A stretch of DNA of 64,000 bases from Nocardia uniformis NBRC 13702 (GCF_001613345.1 NZ_BDCE01000046.1:1-64000); one strand, 5' to 3'; counted from the stretch's first letter, positions 17,634 to 26,921 are shown. The notes: generated by a model not told the origin, from the letters alone. Translations and numbers: made by a program.

Positions 17634-20600
17634 TTATTGCCGCTGTCGTCCTGGGTTTTGGTTCGTGTCGCGGATCGCCAGGATGAGGTGGGCGTTTTTT
17701 GCGTCGATGCTCGCGCAGATCAGAGCGGAACCGTCGGTCGCGATCCTGGCGAATTCTGTGATCGGTCGAGCGAGGCCGTGTCGTCGATTCTTGTGGCGCA
17801 GCAGTTGCGCGTAATCGGGTGTGCCGCTGAAGGTCACTTTCTGCCACGAACATTTTTCCGGTATTGCGAGGTAGGCGCTGGACTCGGCCTCGTGGGGGAA
17901 TGAGTCTGCGATAAGACTGGCACAGGCGGAGGTGAAGCGTCTGTTGAAATCCGCTGCATCGTTGCCGAATTCGAGAATTTCAGTTGGTGTGGATTCTTGA
18001 GCGAGTGCCCAGGCTTCATGGTCGTGGATGCCGGCTACGGTGGCGGCGGTTCCGGTTACGGTGAATCCGGCTTCGCGCAGGACTCGTCGCACTGTCATGG
18101 CACGGTAGGCGGGTTCGGCTACTTCGCTGATCGCGTCCTCGTCGTTGTAGGCGTGTTCCACGATCACTTCGGGCAGTTCGTTCTCGGGAGCCCAGTTGAC
18201 GAGGGCCTCTATCGCGGTCAATCGGACGTTGCTGCTGGGGTCGCCGACTGCACGCTCGCCCCACGCCTGCCATACGGAACGCTCTTCGGGCCAATGCTGG
18301 ATCAACAATTTCGCCAGTTCATCGCGGAGGTACTCATCGTCATCGTCGGCCAGAGCGGTCAGCAGGCGCGGCAGTGTGGCGGCCTCGTGCGGCCAGTGCT
18401 GCGCCAGCGCACCGTAGGCGTCGAGACGGACTTGTGGGCTCGGATCGAGGGCACATCGGTGTATCAACTCGATCGTGTCGGGTAGATGCGGACACGAATC
18501 GGCGATGGCGGTCACAGCCATTGCGCGGATCTCCGCGAAAGCGTGCCCAGCGGCATGACGGCGCAGAATCTCTATGGTGTCGGGCTGCGCCGCGAACTCG
18601 GAAATCAGTTGCTGCAGCGCGAGACTGCACACCATCGGATCGCCCCCATTGGTCAGTGCGACAAGTGCCTGCAGGTTGTGGGGGTGATCGAGATACAGCT
18701 GAGCAGCCACCCGCCAACTCGTCGAATAGTCATCCGTAAACACTTCGCTGCTGCACAAAGGGCCGGCGCTAGGCCACCACTGTTCATACCAGCCGCGGTA
18801 GAGAGGACGATCTATCCACGTGGCGTCGTGCGGGAGAGTCGTGAGAAGTGAAGGTTCGTCCAGCATTCTCCACGATTCTGCGCGGTCGGCTTCGCGCAGC
18901 AGGCGAATGACTCCGACCGTCAGTGCGGTGCTGTGCGGTTCGAGCGCGGCGGCGCCGGAGCGGCCCTGAAGGTGGGCGAGGATGTTCAGGGCCTGACGGG
19001 TGTGGGCGGTGGGGGTGAATTCTTCCCAGAAGTAGTCGGCGGGATGGTCGCTGGGGGCACATCGATAGATGTACGCGGTGTCGCCATGGTTGAGCAGATG
19101 AGCAGCCAACATGGCAGCGAGTGGGGCGGGGACCATGGTCGCCAGCAGTGACAGCACTTCGTTCCACGTCGGGTCGTCGGCGTTGTCGTGAAACAGGCGG
19201 ATGATCTGCTGGTCGGTCAACTTCTTGTCTGCCCACCGGTGATGAAGGTCGGCGGCGGTGAGATAGTCGAGGAATGCGCGGTGGATGAACCCGTAGATTT
19301 CGCCGCCGAGATGCGCAAGCAGGGAGTTGCGTATGCGGAAACGTGCCAGCATTGCGCGTGCGAGCAGGACGGCGCGGTCAGCGGGTAGGTGCAGCGTTCG
19401 GCGGAGGTAGGTGTAAAACGCCTCGACCAGGGCTGGCGCCGTGCAGTGGTTGCCCGGGTCGCTCTCGCGACGGCGATGCATCTGGCGCGTGGCCAACTGT
19501 AGTAGTTGCAGCTTGTCATGGAAGCTCAGCCCGTAGCTGGATTCGATGTCGGTGTCCGACAGAAGCTTGCTGGTATCCCATTGCTCGACCAACACGGCCA
19601 CCGCATGCCGCAGCACCGATGCCCGGTCGCGGGGCAGGTCGTGGTGACGAGACATCGACGCCAGGATGGTCAGTAGCATCGGGTTTGCGGCAAGTTCGGC
19701 CGTCGCCGGTGATCGGTCGATTGCCCGGCGCAGCCGCTGTGCCATCGCGGTGGCCGCGACGAGATCGCGCGGAAACACTGTCGCCGCCCACGTCCGGGCG
19801 AACGTATCGATCTGGTCGTCTGTGAAGTCTTGCACAGTGAAATGGTCGAATCCCGCGTCGGCCAAGTGTTTTTGCCTGTACCCGAGAATTCTCGATGTGA
19901 CAATGATGCGTGCGCGCGGGTGGCGGCGCGTGAATCCTTCGATCTGCCGGATTGCCCACAGCCGGGTCTGTGGGTCGAAGATCTCGTCGAGACCGTCGAA
20001 GACGACGACCGCCCGACCATCGGTGAGCAGATAATGCTCCAGATCGGCTTTGGCGAACCCGAATGCCTCACTGCGGTACTGGGCATCGAGGTAGTCCAGG
20101 ACAGACTCATGCCGTGGCGCTGTTGACGCGAGGGCGCGCAACTCCACCCATATCGGTAGCCAGCCGGCCAGGTCTGCCAGTGCCGCGGGCGGACGTGCCC
20201 ATCGGCGGGCCTGCACATCGACGGCGCCGTCATCGATTACAGGGTCGTCGATCACCGCATCCTCGGGTAACAACCAGCGGACGGTGTAGTGGCGGCCGAG
20301 GCTGCGTTCGATCGTGGCCTCCAGTGCACCGGTATGGCTCGAACCGGCCAGCCTCACCGCCAACTCCGCGTGCTGGTGACTGAGTTCGAGGACGTCGCCA
20401 AAGAGGGCGCAGGGCTGCCCTGCAGTCATCAACGCATGCGTGCGTGGGGCGGATAAAGCCACTGCTCTCCGGATGCCCGGCCACGCCTCGATGATTTGAT
20501 CCAGTTCGCTCTTGCCCCGAGGCTTTGGAAGCCCAATTCCGGTAGCGGCCTCAGGCCCGGTGCCCGCGGGGTGCGCAATCCGGGATTGGTCTGCGGAGGC

Positions 20601-21464
20601 TGTCGTGGCCGAGGGATTGGTCATTGCGACGACGGTGTACTGGGCGATTGGTAGCCGAACTGCTGTCGTAGGAACCGGTGCCGTGTCCGGGCTTAGCGCG
20701 GGCGGATTGCCGAGCAGGGCCGCGATCTCAAGTAGGACATAGCGGGTGAGAGCGGATTTGCCGGCGCCGGGATTGCCGAGTATGACAACCCGCCGACGCG
20801 CGGCCAGGATGTCGACGCCGCTGCGTGGCCTGTTCTCGTCATAGGTGCGCTGCGCGGCCCGGAGATGGTGTCTATCGAGGAAGACAGGGGCGTCCTCAAA
20901 CGGTATCTGCGCGGTCTCGGCCAATGCGCGCCGCAACGCCATGGGGAGCTCCAACTGTGGACCAGTCGGGCACAGCGAGGGCGAAACGAACACCGATTCC
21001 ATCCGCATTCTCGGATGGTCGCCATGTTCTGAGGCTGGGGCCAAGACCTCCAGATCCACGCTCGACAACCGTTGCCGCAGCGTAGTGACGTAGTCACGAC
21101 ACATCGCCGAAAACGATGCAGGCCCGGCGGGGATCATCGAGTCGGACGCGGACCCGGCTGCCGCACGTACCGAACCGGGTCGGTCGGTGTCCTCGGCATA
21201 GGCCAGATGCCACGCTCTTCTCCAGCGTCGAAGCTCAGCGTCCATGAGCTGTCCGCCAGCGGCTTCGCGGCAGGCACGTAGAAACGCCTCGACGAAGGGC
21301 CATCGTGGACGAGCAGTCGGTTTCAGGTTGTCACTGAGGGTCGAGACAGGAAGCATGTCCTGCCGCCGCTGTGCTGCCCGGGAAATCTCACGTAAGGAGG
21401 GCCCGCCGCAATCAATTCGGAAACCCCGCAGTTGGTTGATGAACTCCGCCATCGAATCCGGCAC
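17634..21464 (-). CDS. NACHT NTPase with N-terminal HTH-like segment and HEAT-like repeats
   Basis: 1276 residues. N-terminus (1-90): helical segment with SLREISRAAQRR resembling the XRE-like helices that precede many actinobacterial STAND ATPases. Walker A ILGNPGAGKSAL at ~228-239 and Walker B VVVFDGLDEIFD at ~483-494, with the NACHT-type acidic cluster and a sensor-like IIVTSRILGYR just after. The C-terminal third (~900-1150) shows repeats such as VALTNGGDPMVCSLALQQL and SPQVRLDAYGALAQHWP, typical of HEAT repeats. NACHT proteins of this layout (bNACHT/Avs-like) act as NLR-type phage sensors; here that role is inferred. No effector domain is recognised in the polypeptide, so the downstream PD-(D/E)XK protein is a candidate effector. 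Confidence 0.85.
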   Translation of the reverse strand: MPDSMAEFINQLRGFRIDCGGPSLREISRAAQRRQDMLPVSTLSDNLKPTARPRWPFVEAFLRACREAAGGQLMDAELRRWRRAWHLAYAEDTDRPGSVRAAAGSASDSMIPAGPASFSAMCRDYVTTLRQRLSSVDLEVLAPASEHGDHPRMRMESVFVSPSLCPTGPQLELPMALRRALAETAQIPFEDAPVFLDRHHLRAAQRTYDENRPRSGVDILAARRRVVILGNPGAGKSALTRYVLLEIAALLGNPPALSPDTAPVPTTAVRLPIAQYTVVAMTNPSATTASADQSRIAHPAGTGPEAATGIGLPKPRGKSELDQIIEAWPGIRRAVALSAPRTHALMTAGQPCALFGDVLELSHQHAELAVRLAGSSHTGALEATIERSLGRHYTVRWLLPEDAVIDDPVIDDGAVDVQARRWARPPAALADLAGWLPIWVELRALASTAPRHESVLDYLDAQYRSEAFGFAKADLEHYLLTDGRAVVVFDGLDEIFDPQTRLWAIRQIEGFTRRHPRARIIVTSRILGYRQKHLADAGFDHFTVQDFTDDQIDTFARTWAATVFPRDLVAATAMAQRLRRAIDRSPATAELAANPMLLTILASMSRHHDLPRDRASVLRHAVAVLVEQWDTSKLLSDTDIESSYGLSFHDKLQLLQLATRQMHRRRESDPGNHCTAPALVEAFYTYLRRTLHLPADRAVLLARAMLARFRIRNSLLAHLGGEIYGFIHRAFLDYLTAADLHHRWADKKLTDQQIIRLFHDNADDPTWNEVLSLLATMVPAPLAAMLAAHLLNHGDTAYIYRCAPSDHPADYFWEEFTPTAHTRQALNILAHLQGRSGAAALEPHSTALTVGVIRLLREADRAESWRMLDEPSLLTTLPHDATWIDRPLYRGWYEQWWPSAGPLCSSEVFTDDYSTSWRVAAQLYLDHPHNLQALVALTNGGDPMVCSLALQQLISEFAAQPDTIEILRRHAAGHAFAEIRAMAVTAIADSCPHLPDTIELIHRCALDPSPQVRLDAYGALAQHWPHEAATLPRLLTALADDDDEYLRDELAKLLIQHWPEERSVWQAWGERAVGDPSSNVRLTAIEALVNWAPENELPEVIVEHAYNDEDAISEVAEPAYRAMTVRRVLREAGFTVTGTAATVAGIHDHEAWALAQESTPTEILEFGNDAADFNRRFTSACASLIADSFPHEAESSAYLAIPEKCSWQKVTFSGTPDYAQLLRHKNRRHGLARPITEFARIATDGSALICASIDAKNAHLILAIRDTNQNPGRQRQ

Positions 21465-21514
21465 CGTGTGAGTGTAATTCGAGGAAGCGACATCAAGCCC
21501 TGATCAACCGGCGC

Positions 21515-21546
21515 TGTCCGGGAGCGTCCGGGCAACGCACCGGACA
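21515..21546. promoter_or_regulatory. Inverted repeat upstream of the NACHT gene
   Basis: TGTCCGG (21515-21521) and CCGGACA (21540-21546) are reverse complements, with a further GTCCGG at 21526-21531 and TGTCCG at 21554-21559. This clustered half-site pattern lies 50-95 bases upstream of the NACHT start and just upstream of the divergent small membrane protein. It is a plausible operator for a shared regulator; which protein binds is unknown. Confidence 0.4.
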
Positions 21547-21573
21547 CCGCCCCTGTCCGCCAATGTGGCACCC

Positions 21574-21822
21574 ATGGCACATCCCCTGCTTTCTCACTCA
21601 CTCGCATCCGCAGTCCGGCTGCCGGCCCGATCTGTGGTTGCTGCTGCGGCTTACCTCCTCGGCCCGAATCCGTTGTTGGTCACGTGGGTGGTCGCCACAG
21701 CTGTGATGGTGGTCTTCGTCGGTGTCGTGCTTCCCGCTGTCTGGTCACGCAAGCCGACGCGACGACATGCCGCACTGACCGTAATACGAATCCTTGTCAG
21801 GTCTTCGCGCGATGACCGCTGA
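21574..21822 (+). CDS. Small hypothetical membrane protein
   Basis: 82 residues from the ATG at 21574. One to two hydrophobic segments are visible (SVVAAAAYLLG and LLVTWVVATAVMVVFVGVVL) followed by a basic tail (WSRKPTRRHAALTVIRIL). This is a typical small actinobacterial inner-membrane protein; no function is recognised. It is divergent from the NACHT gene and convergent with a decayed acetyltransferase gene. A GTG three codons upstream is an alternative start. Confidence 0.55.
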   Translation: MAHPLLSHSLASAVRLPARSVVAAAAYLLGPNPLLVTWVVATAVMVVFVGVVLPAVWSRKPTRRHAALTVIRILVRSSRDDR

Positions 21823-21829
21823 TGTGCTG

Positions 21830-22242
21830 GCAGCAGGCTGGGTTGCGTCCACGGAGATGGTGTAGCAGCAGCGATCAGCTGCTGAGTCTGGCGTAATCCC
21901 CGGACAGACGTCGAGTCGACGACGGACCGTGAGAGCGACCGGGATCTGGGTGCGGAGACTCGCGCCGAGCGCGGGCGCGGCCAGTCTATCGACCGGATGC
22001 CGGGTGGGTCCAAGAGCGCAGAGCTGACGAGCTGCTCGTCGACGGTAGCGATCCGGATGCCTCCCATGCGGTTGTGATGGTGACACAGCGCGGTGGCGAA
22101 ATAGCGGGTCCGCCGTGGGGCGTGCGGCACGGTGTCCGACCAGACTGGCCATCGCCGGGTCGGCGTGGAATGCCTTCGTCGGCGGTGACGCCACGAGCGG
22201 TAGATCGGTTGGCTCGGCGGTCCGGATGACGAAGACGCTCAT
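21830..22242 (-). pseudogene. Frameshifted GNAT-type acetyltransferase remnant
   Basis: The first ~36 residues (MSVFVIRTAEPTDLPLVAS, then KAFHADPAMASLV) read like the start of a GNAT acetyltransferase. Continuation then switches frame near 22130 to PHAPRRTRYFATALCHHHNR and IRIATVDEQLV, and returns to the first frame near 22003 with HPVDRLAAPALGASLRTQ. Two compensating frame changes plus loss of the C-terminal half, including the acetyl-CoA binding loop, indicate a dead gene, unless both indels are sequencing errors. The start lies 5 bases from the P450 stop on the same strand. The right-hand limit is approximate. Confidence 0.55.
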
Positions 22243-22246
22243 CAGC

Positions 22247-23644
22247 TCACGCCCTGGGGGACAGGCGGATCCGCAACCCGCGCGGCTTCAGCGTGAGCTG
22301 CTCGGAGACCCGTAACCGGAGGTAGGTGGGGTCGGGCGCCAGGTCGAACGCCGACACGATGTGTGCCAGGGTCAGGACAAGTTCGTGGAGTGCGAAGGCG
22401 CGGCCGAGACATGCCCGTGCACCGGTGCCGAAGGGCTTGTACACGTGCTCGCCGAGCGGCCGGATACGGTCGGGGCCCCATCGATCGGGATCGAACCGGT
22501 CGGCGTCGGGCCCCCATGCCGCTGGATCCCGATGCGCGGCGAGGGTGAGCACCAGTACCCATTGGTCGGGGGTGAACGGGTACCGGTCGGCGAGCATGGT
22601 CGGCTGGCGAGGGCGGCGGAAATATCCCGGTGCGACCGGGTACAGCCGCAGGGTTTCGTCGACGACACGACGTAGGTATCGCAACCGCGCCACCTGCTCG
22701 AAGTCCAGCCGCAGGGGCGCGGGCCCGCAGTGCTCGGCCAGCTCCGCGCGAATCCGCGCCACGATCTCGGGGCGCCGCGACAGCTCCCACATGGCGAACG
22801 CCGCTGCCCCGGCGGAGGTTTCGTGCCCGGCGACCAACATGGTCAAGCATTCCGCGCGGATTGCCTCCGGGCTCATCCGCTCGCCGGTCTCCGGGTCGAC
22901 GCTGGTCAGCATCAGCCCGAGCAGGTCGGTCGGGTCGGCGTTGCCTTCGCGTCGCCGGGCCGCGATCACGTCGTCGACCGTGGCGTGCAAGAGCGCGATA
23001 TCCTGCTCGACCTGCATCAGCTGGCGGCGAAAAACGGTGTGCTGCACCGCCGTCGGCAGATTGATTGTGCGATGCACCCACGTCAGTCCGCGCAACATCG
23101 CTTCCACGAAGGGATGCGGACCGTCGGCGCCGGTGAACGATCCGAATCCCATGCCGAACGCTGACCTGCCGATGATCTCCAATGTGAGGCTGTTCATGTC
23201 CGCGCCGATGTCAGCGCGTCGAGGGTGGGCACGCCACTCGTCGAGTAGTTCGCCGACGGCCGCGGTCATGGTGTCGTGGTAGCGCGCCATGGCGGGACGG
23301 GTGAATCCGGGCGCGAGCACGTGGTGTGCCAGTCGCCAGGATGGGGAGTCGTTGTCGCTGGTGAAAAGCCCGGCGGCTACCTCACGCAATGGCAGGAAGA
23401 TCGGCGCGATCTTCTTGCACCACGCTGCGTCGTCGTTGATCTCCGCGATCAACTCGGCTCCGGACACGATCACGACGGGCTGGGTGAAGACACGTCGTTC
23501 GAAGATCGGCCCGAGCCTGGCGGCATCACGAGCGGCCTGTTGAGTGGGGGAGCCCAGGTTCAGGGTTGTCACATCGCCGAGAATGGGCAGCCGCCCGCGT
23601 GGATGCGGGATTGCCTCCGGGGCGTCACGACGTGTGCGGATCAT
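22247..23644 (-). CDS. Cytochrome P450, CYP102-like haem domain
   Basis: 465 residues. The ATG at 23644 is chosen because ggggagg lies 6 bases upstream; a start 9 codons earlier lacks one. Motifs: I-helix AGHETSAG (272-279), ExxR (ETLR, 330-333) and the haem loop FGTGARACLG with ligand Cys412. The N-terminal half (HPRGRLPILGD, then WRLAHHVLAPGF and RYHDTM) resembles the haem domain of fatty-acid hydroxylases of the CYP102 type, but there is no fused reductase and no ferredoxin gene nearby, so redox partners must come from elsewhere. The substrate is unknown; a fatty-acid-like substrate is a guess from the resemblance. The decayed acetyltransferase follows after 4 bases. Confidence 0.88.
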   Translation of the reverse strand: MIRTRRDAPEAIPHPRGRLPILGDVTTLNLGSPTQQAARDAARLGPIFERRVFTQPVVIVSGAELIAEINDDAAWCKKIAPIFLPLREVAAGLFTSDNDSPSWRLAHHVLAPGFTRPAMARYHDTMTAAVGELLDEWRAHPRRADIGADMNSLTLEIIGRSAFGMGFGSFTGADGPHPFVEAMLRGLTWVHRTINLPTAVQHTVFRRQLMQVEQDIALLHATVDDVIAARRREGNADPTDLLGLMLTSVDPETGERMSPEAIRAECLTMLVAGHETSAGAAAFAMWELSRRPEIVARIRAELAEHCGPAPLRLDFEQVARLRYLRRVVDETLRLYPVAPGYFRRPRQPTMLADRYPFTPDQWVLVLTLAAHRDPAAWGPDADRFDPDRWGPDRIRPLGEHVYKPFGTGARACLGRAFALHELVLTLAHIVSAFDLAPDPTYLRLRVSEQLTLKPRGLRIRLSPRA

Positions 23645-24030
23645 GCTGGCCTCCCCTGGATCTCGGTCCACGCGGCGATTCGACTCCCGGCCGCAATGGC
23701 GTGCTCACCTACGATTGTCGATCATGCGGCATCTCCGCAGATTCGGCGGATGTTCGGCGCCGCTGGTCGCGTCGTTGACGATGGCAGCGACCATCGCTGC
23801 GGTTTTCGCGTCCGCCATGGGCACCGCCGTGGGCGCGGTGATCATGACCAGCAATCTGCACCCATCGGTCGCGATGGCACCGATGGCCATCTCGCCGTTG
23901 ACGATGCGGCCCGCCCAGCCAGGATCCGAAATTCGCCGATACCCAGCCTGGACGGCGGCGCGCGAGTTCCTGATGTCGGTGTAGGTCGCGGCGCGGTGGT
24001 TCGCCGGCCGAGACTCTCGCGAATGATCTG
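23645..24030. other. 386-base interval with overlapping weak reading frames
   Basis: A plus-strand frame (about 23724-23984) would give a ~86-residue protein with a hydrophobic, signal-like N-terminus. A minus-strand frame ending at 23705 (from an ATG at 23890, 61 residues) reads as globular protein with MAIGAIATDGCRLLVMI. Both have high GC3 and neither has a convincing ribosome site. At most one is real; I cannot decide. Confidence 0.3.
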
Positions 24031-25113
24031 TTAGCCGGCGTCCCGAGACACGGAATCGCTCGCCGAGACTGGATCCAGGACCGCGACGTCGGCGGGATAC
24101 ACGAGTGTGAGGCCGATCGTGGGGAAGAACTCCGGGTCGAGGAGGCTGGCGTGGAAGGTCATCTTCAGCCATCCGCCACCGCCGCGACGGACACGGCCCT
24201 GGCCGATGACGGTGCGGCCCTGCTTAGCTTCGTTGATCCATTGGAGCACGTTGGCGAAGTCGTCGGGGTGGATGGCAACGGTTTGGCCGGTCGATACGCC
24301 GTGCCCGATGTCGGGGACCAGCGGTGTCAGCCACTTGAGAATGAGCGGGGCGTACGGGTAGGAGATGTCGCCGATCACGCCGAAAGCGTCCTGCAGGCGC
24401 AGCGACTCGGTGCCGACACGGTTCTCCAGTAGTTCGAGCCGCATCTCCGCGGTGGTGACGGTGTCGGTGACATCGCGCAGCAGTCCTCGCATGCGCGGCC
24501 CTGCGTCGGTCGATACGCAGCGTTGCGCCCAGTGCATGCGCTTGAGCGGACCTTCGTCGATACGGGTGAGCACCGTGCCGATCTTCGCGGTGTCCGGAGT
24601 GGCGCGGCGCAGGTCCTCCCACAGCTCGACGATGTCGCGGATCCGGATGATAGGTCGGAAAAAGTCCTGCGGGCCGAAGATCGCGCGGTCTCGGAACTCC
24701 TTGCCGGTGTTGGTGAGGTCGAGCCAGCGGTCGTCCAGCAGGAGCCGCGGCGGTAACTCCTCGAGCCCCAGTTCCCATTCGTAGGCGGCGATCGTGCTCG
24801 CCCGTTGTTCGGCCTCGGCAAGTGTCGGAGAGAACTGGACCGCGAACATGGGCGCCCCGCTGCCAACACCCCTTACCGGCGTGGCCGCCAAGGTGGGTCC
24901 CAGTACCGCGGCCGCGATGCCGGTGTCGAAGACCTGTACCGGTTCGCCGGTGCGTTTGACCTGGGCGGTGGTGTCTTCGACCAATCGCTCTGCCTCGCCC
25001 CGCAACGACTGTGCCAGTCGTCGAAATTCGCGGTCTCGCCCGGATTCGGCGAGGATCGTGGGCCTACCGGGGCCCATGGTTTCCACGAGCAAGTCCACCG
25101 GGTGTTCACTCAT
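24031..25113 (-). CDS. GAF/PAS-type sensor-like protein (actinobacterial conserved family)
   Basis: 360 residues. An opening GRPTILAESGRDREFRRL is followed by a GAF-like half and a C-terminal half (from ~MHWAQRCVSTDAGPRMRG) that reads like a PAS-type domain with RGGGGWLKMTFHASLLD. There is no kinase, HTH or cyclase domain, so it would be a sensor or adaptor. The start overlaps the stop of the upstream PorA-like gene by 8 bases, so they are co-transcribed. The gene at 27744 encodes a protein with the same architecture and a similar opening (DPTVVLDSGRPRKFAHL), so the two look like paralogues. The ligand is unknown. Confidence 0.6.
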   Translation of the reverse strand: MSEHPVDLLVETMGPGRPTILAESGRDREFRRLAQSLRGEAERLVEDTTAQVKRTGEPVQVFDTGIAAAVLGPTLAATPVRGVGSGAPMFAVQFSPTLAEAEQRASTIAAYEWELGLEELPPRLLLDDRWLDLTNTGKEFRDRAIFGPQDFFRPIIRIRDIVELWEDLRRATPDTAKIGTVLTRIDEGPLKRMHWAQRCVSTDAGPRMRGLLRDVTDTVTTAEMRLELLENRVGTESLRLQDAFGVIGDISYPYAPLILKWLTPLVPDIGHGVSTGQTVAIHPDDFANVLQWINEAKQGRTVIGQGRVRRGGGGWLKMTFHASLLDPEFFPTIGLTLVYPADVAVLDPVSASDSVSRDAG

Positions 25114-26194
25114 GGTCGGCTCCCTTCTGTGTGCGTGGTGCGGTATCGGGTCCGGTCGGATCTTCGCTGCCGGGCACGGTGCGCGCAGGGCGGGCCGTGC
25201 GGCGCAGGATCAGGATTCCCGCGAGCAGCGTGAGTGCGCCGACGACGCCCAGTACTGCAGGCCCGTAGAAACGACCCCACATGATCTGGGTACGGGCGGT
25301 GCGGGCGAGATCGAGTGTCTCGGCGAGGGTTTGCTCGTCGAAGCGGGTGTGCGCGTCCAGGGTCGTCACGGCGGCCGGGTCCGATGGTCCGAGGTCGCGG
25401 CGGGCCAGTTCCCGATGCAGGTGCGCGCGTATTTCCACGATCATCCCCGACTGCGGTTCCACCCAGATATCGCGTTGGGCGCTGTAGTGCAGGTCGAACT
25501 GGATCTCGTCGTCGCCGGGCAGGCCCCAGTAGGAGGCCGGCAGGGTGAGGAACATGTCCGGCTGGCGGGGGAACAGGTTGGTGGGCGCGACTTCGGATCG
25601 GAAGTGCAGCAACCGCATCCCGTTCTCATGGCGGGCGCCGTCGACGTAGGTCAGTGGCACATCGACTCGCGCCACGTCGTCGTACATCAGATAGCGCCCG
25701 GAGTCGGTGGTGCCGAAGGGAAGTTTGTACTGGAATCCTCGCCTCGGCGTCGTGTCGACTATCCCGGCGGTGATCGAGGTCAGCCCGGGCGGCCCGGTCG
25801 GGGACGAGGAGTACCGGTCGAGGGTGACCTTGTCCACGCTGGCCGACACAGTCGCCTCGGCTCCGGTGCGGTCGGCGCGGTACATGCGGGTGGCGCCCTG
25901 CATGGTGACGGTCCGGTCGGTGGTGGGGCCGATCGAGGATACGAGCATCGAGATACGCAGCGGGACACCGGTTTCGGTGCGAGCCCGTCCGGCCATAGTC
26001 GCTGTGACATCGATGAGTTGGGCGTCGTCGACCACACTGAGGGTGTCGGCGCGGATGTCGGCCGGGATCCGTTGGAAGTGCGGCACCAGAAGGGTGGGCA
26101 GCGCGATCGCGGTCGTGATCGCCGCGGCTGCCACTGCGATCGAGGCAAACCCTATCGCCCGCCGTGTCCGGCGTGCCCCCAGCATGCCCTTCAT
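25106..26194 (-). CDS. PorA/DUF3068-family envelope protein
   Basis: 362 residues. One N-terminal hydrophobic segment (GFASIAVAAAAITTAIALPTL), a large extracytoplasmic beta-rich region with FQYKLPFGTTDSGRYLMYDD and GMRLLHFRSEV, and a second membrane segment near residue 315-335 (YGPAVLGVVGALTLLAGILIL) before a hydrophilic tail. This is the DUF3068 layout, annotated as PorA-family porins in mycolata, although channel function is shown only for a few members. Transcribed with the downstream GAF/PAS-type gene (8-base overlap). A start at the ATG three codons later is possible. Confidence 0.75.
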   Translation of the reverse strand: MKGMLGARRTRRAIGFASIAVAAAAITTAIALPTLLVPHFQRIPADIRADTLSVVDDAQLIDVTATMAGRARTETGVPLRISMLVSSIGPTTDRTVTMQGATRMYRADRTGAEATVSASVDKVTLDRYSSSPTGPPGLTSITAGIVDTTPRRGFQYKLPFGTTDSGRYLMYDDVARVDVPLTYVDGARHENGMRLLHFRSEVAPTNLFPRQPDMFLTLPASYWGLPGDDEIQFDLHYSAQRDIWVEPQSGMIVEIRAHLHRELARRDLGPSDPAAVTTLDAHTRFDEQTLAETLDLARTARTQIMWGRFYGPAVLGVVGALTLLAGILILRRTARPARTVPGSEDPTGPDTAPRTQKGADHE

Positions 26195-26552
26195 GAACTC
26201 GATTTTAGTCCGAGATTGCTGCGCGATTGCGGGACTGGACGCGGAACCACGGGGCTCGCATTATTCCTATTCTGACGCAGGGATTGCCCGGATTGCGAAA
26301 ATTGTGGACAAGCCGGATCGGCAGGCGAATAATGAACTTCACCACAGCAAGATCACTTGCCATGAATTTGGTCGACCGCCCCGCTCTGGCGGATGTGCCC
26401 GGCAGGTGAGTTTGCTGAGCGTACCGCCGCCCTGGCGGTTTGGAGCAGCGCCCCTCTGGCGTCCTCCCGCGCATGGCGTAGACGCGCCACCAGCGGCATC
26501 AGCCGTTGTGTGTGCCGCGCGCGCCTTCCGCGATCGGACCAGGGAGGCTTCG
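26195..26552. promoter_or_regulatory. Divergent intergenic region, PorA-like gene / HTH gene
   Basis: 358 bases with no supported gene. The half next to the PorA-like gene is less GC-rich (gattttagtccgagattg and ccggatt, near 26200-26300) and is a likely promoter area. A small hairpin accgcc-gccct-ggcggt lies at 26423-26439. A 25-codon frame beginning MNFTTARSLAMN near 26333 lacks support. Confidence 0.35.
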
Positions 26553-26921
26553 ATGACCGCAGTCGTCACGTTCTCGGAATCGGAATTCACTTCCACAGGA
26601 ATCACTCCAGAACAAATACGTGTCTCAAAGTTGCAGACAGTTTCGAAGAATGGTGCCCCGCGAATTCGCAATGATCGACTGGCGGTCACGCGCCTCGCAG
26701 CAGGACTCACTCAATCAGAGCTGGCCGAGTTGCTGTGCGCGCATATCTGGCGAGAGACCGGAAACCGCGTCGCTATCGACGCCGATTACGTCTCGCGACT
26801 GGAGCGGGGCTTGATCTGCTGGCCCGCCAAATCCACTCGCAATGCGCTGTCCGCGGTGCTGCAGGCCACCTCGTCCGCGCTCGGACTGATCAACAGCCGG
26901 CTGGGTGGCGGCCCCCGGCGG
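26553..26921 (+). CDS. XRE-like helix-turn-helix protein, 3' end unresolved
   Basis: The ATG follows a good site (agggaggcttcg). The readable protein is ~123 residues: an N-terminal linker and then a helix-turn-helix domain (TRLAAGLTQSELAELL, later VSRLERGLICWPAKSTRNAL), a DNA-binding repressor fold. There is no stop codon in this frame before the convergent methyltransferase stop at 26922; the frame stays open, antisense across that gene, and joins the frame of the gene at 27744, ending at 29162. Either the true C-terminus was lost in a rearrangement, the frame is fortuitously open, or a long fused product exists. I end the feature where recognisable homology-like sequence ends. Confidence 0.55.
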
